From Hydractinia symbiolongicarpus (lineage: Eukaryota; Cnidaria; Hydrozoa; Anthoathecata; Hydractiniidae), in assembly GCF_029227915.1 (NCBI RefSeq), contig NC_079884.1:9672001-9736000 (forward strand): 64,000 bases of DNA. Reading direction: 5' to 3'. A program made the translations under genes and the position numbers. Positions 58,215 through 64,000 of the stretch are shown in pieces (within the stretch, counting starts at the first letter, position 1; every line of letters begins with the position of its first letter). The notes below the pieces were generated by a model that was given only the letters and a program-made list of their open reading frames with translations, was not told where the DNA came from and did not search any database.

Positions 58215-60751
58215 ATGGCGGAATCCGAGGATGTAGGTAAAGCAAAACCAAAAAAAATAAAAGTTGGTCGTCCAAGAAAGTACGCTGGTGGTTGGACTTC
58301 AGTTTCCAGCTTGCTTATTAAACAAATTAAGCTGCACACAACAGTTTACATGAGATGGTGCAGGTTAAAAGGTGATCGCCAGCATTCAGAATTTGCATCA
58401 CTGTTATTAGATGTATATGAGCTACATATTTGTGGTACGTCACCTTCTCCTCCTCCTCATCAAGATGTTGTTGTGGAGAACGAAACATTAGAAACACCTG
58501 TGCAAGTTCCAAGGATAAGGTATGCATGTATTTTTATTTAAAAACTTATCAAACAATTGTTAGGGCCTATTACTATAATAATTTGAGGTAAGAATCTTTA
58601 TGTCTTAATATAATAACACATTTAAACTCCATTATGTATTTATACGAGATTCTTAAACTTCAACTACTCTCTCCACAAACCTATGAATGTGTTATGGTGC
58701 ATATTAGTCATCTGATCAACTAAAGGCAGTGATACAAAATTCGATTTATCAAGTTCGAAAAATAAAATCGAAACTAAATAGATGATAGCGACTCGAAAAC
58801 AGATTTTTATTATTTCTATTGGCAGTTATATTGGTCACTGCTATGAAATAAAAACTAGGAACGTCTTATGTCAACGAAGAAATAGCAACAAAAAAAGAGT
58901 AATTCGGAGTGTGCAATACCTTGCTTACTGCAATACCTTGCTTACTGTTTTCGATTAGTGAAGGAAGAAGAGTACTTTTTAATTTTGTACGCATGCTGCT
59001 AACTTAGCTTACGAAATAAGACACTGTTAGAAGAGCACCATTGCCTGCTCACATAAAACTCGCTGCAAATTTTGTAGTCTTGATATTCCAAAGAGCCTCT
59101 TCCTCTATCCAGTCGCCTATGAAAGATTTGTTAAATTCTACTTTTTCCTTTTTCAACGACATATTTCGAAACGTCCTACACAGTTTGTTTGCAAAAACGA
59201 GCGTTTTGATTAGTTTAAAATTGTCAGATTAATCGAAAGAGTTAAAACGGTGTGACTTCTTTGAAATCGAAATCTTAGCATGCTAAAAGCATTCAAAAAT
59301 TTGACAAATCGAATTCCAAAAATCGAATCTTGTATCGCCGCCGTAAGGTTATACTGGAGAAAAAAGAATTTGTGGATGTAGAGATTATATTCTGCAGCGA
59401 TACATTTCTCCTATATCAAACAATGACGCTGTGAGCAAGTGGCATACCAAGCTGTGTGTTCATGTACATCCAGCTTCTACATTTAGTAAAGAATCACAAT
59501 ATTTTCCAAGCTTTATAGAAACTAATATTTGTAGTCCAAAAATCTGTTTTTAGAAATCGTCCAAGACGTAAAAGCTCTTCACACCCGATTCATATTGAAT
59601 GTTACGAAGACATGAAGGACCAACCTAGCGCAGCAAGTCAACATCGAGACGAAATTACCAAGTTATCAAATCATCAAGTAGAGGATAACAAGTCGACTAT
59701 AGAAACGATTGAACCTGACATATCCCTTCAGTATGTTGAAGGCGATGATGAAGTAATAACACTTCAAAACAATCAAACAGAACAAAAACAACACACGTCA
59801 TGTAAGCAGAACACCAAAACTAACCAAACTCATTCAATGCTGGATCGTGCATTAGAAAAGAAAAATGCTGCTAATGAGAAAGAGTTAGATTCACAACAAC
59901 CGCCTATCAAAAAAACAAAAAAATGCCAAGTAAAACTTAATCTTTCAGATGATCAATCTGATGCCAGCCCAACAATATCAACTACGAGTAACACGACTTT
60001 AACTTCTGTATCACATTCGACTTCCGGTTCAAGTTTAGAAATAGCACTCCCTTCTTTTCTGATACCTAATGAAATATTGACTTTGAAAAACTTGACTCAG
60101 GTTAATGATGCAGCAGCGACATCCGATAACATCGATTCTGTTGCAAGGCAAATCAAGATAATTCCATCCGAAACTATTGTCAATACCACAGACGTGACGG
60201 ATGAAAGGTCCTCAACCACGGAACTAGCTGTTGCCAAGATTATTAGCAGTTTATCAGATTCTTTTGTTAGAGCAAATAGTAGTAAGCCTGATAGTCAGGA
60301 AAACACAGACCAGTGCCCCAAGCGTTTGAAACTTCAAAAGCCTTTTTTAAAAAATGTGAGAGTAACCAAAGTCAGACACATGGCTACTCAATTTAATACT
60401 TATCTTGTTAAGGCTAAACGACAGGTGTCAACACAGACTCCAGTTGTGCCATCATGGTCTGTGAGTACGTGGATTGATAATGATTCTTTTAGTAGATCTG
60501 TAGAAACACAATACTGGCCCTCGCCCCTGTGGACGAAGTTTACGAATAACCATCCGGAAGTTATATACAACATCGATTTGGAGAATTCTTCCGAGTTTCC
60601 ATCAAACTTTAAGCTTTATCGAAAAGGTGAATACTTGTTTTCAACGTTATTTGGATCGAAATATCGGATTCAAAAGCGACCGAGGTTTGTACTAGATGAA
60701 TTATATATGCTTTCTGCGAATTTCAAACGTGACATAACCGTTGCTCTCTGA
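58215..60751 (+). CDS. Unknown nuclear protein candidate with AT-hook-like motif, 500 aa
   Basis: Two exons, 58215-58519 (ATG; donor AG|GTATGC) and 59554-60751 (acceptor tttttAG; stop TGA), total 1,503 nt. Near the N-terminus KKIKVGRPRKYAGG resembles an AT-hook (the G-R-P core). It is followed by a helical segment with conserved-looking Trp/Cys (YMRWCRLKGDRQHSEFASLL). The middle is Ser/Thr/Gln-rich and probably disordered; the C-terminal 130 residues are more ordered (ETQYWPSPLWTKF ... RFVLDELYMLS). A basic RRKSS patch begins exon 2. No enzyme motif is seen. An acceptor-like ttcacttAG lies 16 bases before the ATG. A DNA-binding role is inferred from the hook only. Confidence 0.6.
58724..59343. 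mobile_element. MITE in intron, 620 bp, TAA target duplication
   Basis: The left end AGGCAGTGATACAAAATTCG and right end (reverse: CGGCGGCGATACAAGATTCG) are inverted repeats. TAA abuts both ends (58721-58723, 59344-59346). Subterminal 'tcgaaa' words recur. PIF/Harbinger-like by duplication length. Confidence 0.6.
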
Positions 60752-60920
60752 TATCTTGAAGATCAGTTTCTTCAAACTTTTTGTTATCCCGAGCATTTTT
60801 TTCAATCTCTTTATAATTTAATGTAAAAAAACAAGCAATTGATATTTCGATTCGATCAAGGGTTTGAGATTTTAGGCTGAGCTGCAAAATAATTCGTGTA
60901 TTCATAAAATCTTTTCCAGC

Positions 60921-63350
60921 ATGCGTTGTATTAGCGTTTCGGAATTTGGGGGACCTGAAGTTATGCGTTTGCTGAGTGGTATGCCCACACCGATACCTAA
61001 AGCTAAGCAGGTGCGATTTGGTGAATTTTTATGATTTGTCACTAGTTTCTCACATATTGTGTTGTGACGCAGAGATGTTGAATGTTTGGCTTCACCTAGA
61101 ACAATTTCAACACCGTCTGCCGAGAAGGTAGCTGATTAGGCACACAGGAAGTATTTTATTGGCTTCAATTTTAGGTGTTGGTCAACGTGAAAGCGGCGGG
61201 AGTGAATCCCGTAGACACTTACATTAGAAGTGGTTTTTACGCAGCCAAACCGAAGCTACCATATACGCCTGGTAAAGACGGTGCGGGATTTATTCAGCAA
61301 GTTGGAGAGAATGTCACAAAAGTTAAAGTATGTACAGGCGTGATCGATGTAACGCCTTCCTTAAGGGCCCATTCTAAAACATTTAATACTTGCTTCTACT
61401 TTTGAACGCATTTTCTAACAAACCTTTCGCAAAAGCATTTGTTTTCAATCAAGAACTAGCTCAACTAACTTAAGTACAATAACGAAATAAACACACAAAC
61501 AAGGTACCTGGGAGTTCAATTAAAGCATTGTACTTCTACACAGAAAGGCGATCGTGTCTGGTTTTTTGGCTCCATGACAGGATCGTATGCTGAGTATTGT
61601 ATATGTCACGAGGACAACGTTGGACAACTTCCGAACAATGTTAGCTTTGAAGACGGCGCCATGATTGGCACACCATATCTTACAGCCTACAGAGCTTTAT
61701 TTCAGAGGTATTTTCAGATTTGTATTAAGTTTTGTTGGAATTTATTGTAAGCATAATGTTTTTATTACGTAATATTGTTTTGTAGAGGAAAATTAAAGCG
61801 CGGTGAAACAGTTTTTATACATGGTGCTTCAGGAGGAGTAAGTATGGTTGTTCCGTAACATAATTTTCTTACTGGAGAAAGTCAGAACTTTAGCGAGGCT
61901 TAAGAAGCAATTTTAAACAGAAAAAGGTCAGAAAAAGTGATCAAGATGTGAACAGAGCTGAAAGTCTGATTTCAAGGCGCTCCTGAGTTCCAATATGCCT
62001 TTTAGCGCCAATAAATTGTATTGTGGTATTCTACATAATTTGAGGTTCGTCGAGCAAGCATTTTTGTAATTGCGCGTAAGTAACTTTTTATGCTTCACTA
62101 CTGTTAAAGACAAAACACATGGAATCGATTTGTGAGAAATAAGTCAGGGACCCCTGTGGTAAAACAGATATTGTGAACTTTTTTATTTTATATTCCAATG
62201 TTTTTTCTTCAGGTTGGTACTGCAGCTGTACAAATTTGTAATTCGTATGGTATTCGCGTTCTTGCGACAGCTGGTTCTGTTGAAGGAGAACAAATGTTAC
62301 GCTCCATGGGAGTGGCGAAAGTGTACAATCACCGCAAAGAGGATTATTTAAAGAAAGTTAAGGAGGACGGAGAACAAATTAACGTCATCATTGAGATGCT
62401 TGCCAATGTGAATTTGCTGGAAGATTTGAAAATTGTTTCCATTCATGGTCGCATCGTGGTTAGTTTCTTTATGTTATTTGTTCTATAGAGACAGCACTCC
62501 ACCGTTGCTGCAATAATTGTTTTCTTCGTCTTTTTATATTCCTTAAAAGAGTAGTTAATAAAAATTTTACGATGTGGAGCCTTATGTTGTGAATAATATA
62601 ACACTTTCATGCCGACGGGAGAAAATTCTTTCCGGAAAAAAAAGATACCGGAATTACAGTTTGCGAATAAGGACCTCGAGAAAATGGGGAATACAAAATA
62701 GGACCTTAAAAAAACTGTTGTTTTCCGCATATATTATTTGTCCAGTACGGATTTTGCACTAAATTTGCAGGAAAATTGCGAACGAGCTGGAAATGTGGTA
62801 AGATGGAAATAAAAGATTGCAAATGTCCGTTTTTTGTTAAAAAAACGGAATATAACTTTGCGGGGACAAGGTGCATTTTCCAACATCAACTCCGCATATT
62901 TTTCTTTTCCAATCTTTTCTTCCGCAATCTTTTATATTTATTTGTTTCCTTGAGTGTATTTCACGTTTTACACATCTATGTTAATATCGAACATTTTTAT
63001 TCCAAATTTTAAGTTTGTTAAAAATAAGGTTAAATTTTTTTTTGATATAGATTGTTGGAAGTCGTGGTCCTATCGAGATTGACCCCCGTCTTATTATGAG
63101 TAGTGAGGTATCAGTGATGGGGGTAATGTTGGTAAAAAGTACATTAGCAGAGAAAGAAGAACAAATAAACTTTATAAATGAAGGCTTTATTGCTGGCTGG
63201 TTGAAGCCGGTGTTGTGGAAAATATTGGAAGTTGAATTTGCAAAAGATTCACATCATGAAATAATCAAGAACAACGGAGCGAAGGGACAGATTGTATTAC
63301 GTGTGGATGCTAGTGTGAACAAACCAGAGTACTTGCCAACAGAATTATAA
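60921..63350 (+). CDS. CRYZ: Zeta-crystallin-like NADPH:quinone oxidoreductase, 334 aa
   Basis: Six exons: 60921-61010, 61175-61327, 61544-61707, 61786-61837, 62213-62458, 63051-63350, totalling 1,005 nt. The protein is a medium-chain dehydrogenase/reductase without zinc ligands. The N-terminal GroES-like fold has [16 protein letters not shown] and [13 protein letters not shown]. The Rossmann nucleotide site is HGASGG|VGTAAVQ across the exon 4/5 junction (about residue 150). The C-terminal substrate lobe follows. Length matches CRYZ (about 330 aa). It should reduce quinones by one electron using NADPH in the cytosol. The ATG is 1 base after a polypyrimidine-AG acceptor (cttttccAG), and the upstream gene on the same strand ends only 169 bp away. 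Confidence 0.88.
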
Positions 63351-63355
63351 ATAAA
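63350..63355 (+). terminator. Poly(A) signal AATAAA overlapping the CRYZ stop
   Basis: The last base of the TAA stop (63348-63350) is the first base of AATAAA, implying a very compact 3' end. Confidence 0.45.
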
Positions 63356-64000
63356 TGATGCTTTCGAAGTGATATTTATGTACCTTAGAAAAACTTGAAA
63401 TTTTTATTGTAACCAGATAATTTCATCCCTATTTTTTATCAAGAAATTTAAGAGTTAGATAAAGGGGTTTGTTGATTGGTTATTGTGCAGCGCTTCTTTG
63501 GGGACTGTATGATGGGGGGTGGTACCACAAAACATGGCACGGATGTTTGTTAGCATATTAAAGAAAAAATTGGACAAAAAAAATAAGATAACCTCATTAA
63601 GACCAAGATGACGTTATCTTATATTTCCGAACCATAAAAAAGCTTTGCACAAACTTTAGGATAAAAAAAGTTAAAAACGTTTTAAGTGTGTTAAATTACT
63701 TCAAAGAATATGAAATTCTCTTCTTTTAATCCATTTCATACCCACGGTCTCCCACAAAAATGTAATGAAAATGTAAAAGATGGGAGGTTAACGACAAAAT
63801 CAAAGTTTGCCAAATTTAATTATTTTTGTATATATATCTATTGCATATGCCCTCTGAAACAATATTTTAAATGCCAAAGGAAATCAGTTTGCAAGAAAAA
63901 ATCAGTTATTTGAAAGATATTGCATACACTCTTTCCCCACAAACGCTTCACAAAGTGTAAAAAAAAATGGTTTAGTATATAACTTTTTTTTTTGACATTT
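63356..64000. other. Intergenic to window end
   Basis: No supported exon. The 67-codon frame at 63710-63913 is Lys/Cys-rich without splice or family support. Confidence 0.5.

Overview
This window reads as AT-rich nuclear DNA of an invertebrate animal, most likely a cnidarian and perhaps a hydrozoan. The genes have many GT..AG introns and animal-specific products (CSB/ERCC6, neuronal calcium sensor, tektin-like protein, zeta-crystallin-type quinone oxidoreductase). Gaps and introns are full of short fold-back elements, tRNA-derived SINEs and DNA transposons. The taxonomic call is inference. Exons were joined by hand, using GT/AG signals and reading phase; each complete gene model below sums to a multiple of three.

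Layout. 1-3.7 kb: repeats plus a broken HIRAN-like reading frame split by a 104-bp fold-back element. 3.7-6.1 kb: a three-exon gene of unknown function (minus strand). 7.4-8.3 kb: a tandem array rich in GTACGGCT. 8.5-13.4 kb: a compact, intronless, two-stranded block of at least seven genes, most broken by frameshifts or stops, ending in a truncated capsid-like frame. I read it as a decayed cnidarian virus-like or Polinton-like element, and it is the most unusual region of the window. It stops about 20 bp from the end of a small unknown host gene (13.4-14.66 kb, minus). 15,599-21,263: a complete 5,665-bp DNA transposon with long terminal inverted repeats, a perfect 6-bp target duplication, an IS3EU-like DDE integrase gene and a RING-finger gene. 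22.1-23.0 kb: two SINEs. 23.0-23.4 kb: a repeat with regularly spaced TGACGTCA palindromes.

From 23.76 kb the genes are mostly host genes: ERCC6 (15 exons, 1,208 aa, plus strand, with two transposons in intron 2 and one in intron 12); a convergent giant coiled-coil gene (2,913 aa, minus, one 8-kb exon); a tektin-like gene (398 aa, minus) head to head with an NCS-1/frequenin gene (198 aa, plus); an AT-hook-like nuclear protein candidate (500 aa, plus); and, 169 bp downstream on the same strand, a zeta-crystallin-like quinone oxidoreductase (334 aa). The last pair may be one transcription unit resolved by trans-splicing. No rRNA gene, functional tRNA gene or CRISPR array was seen.
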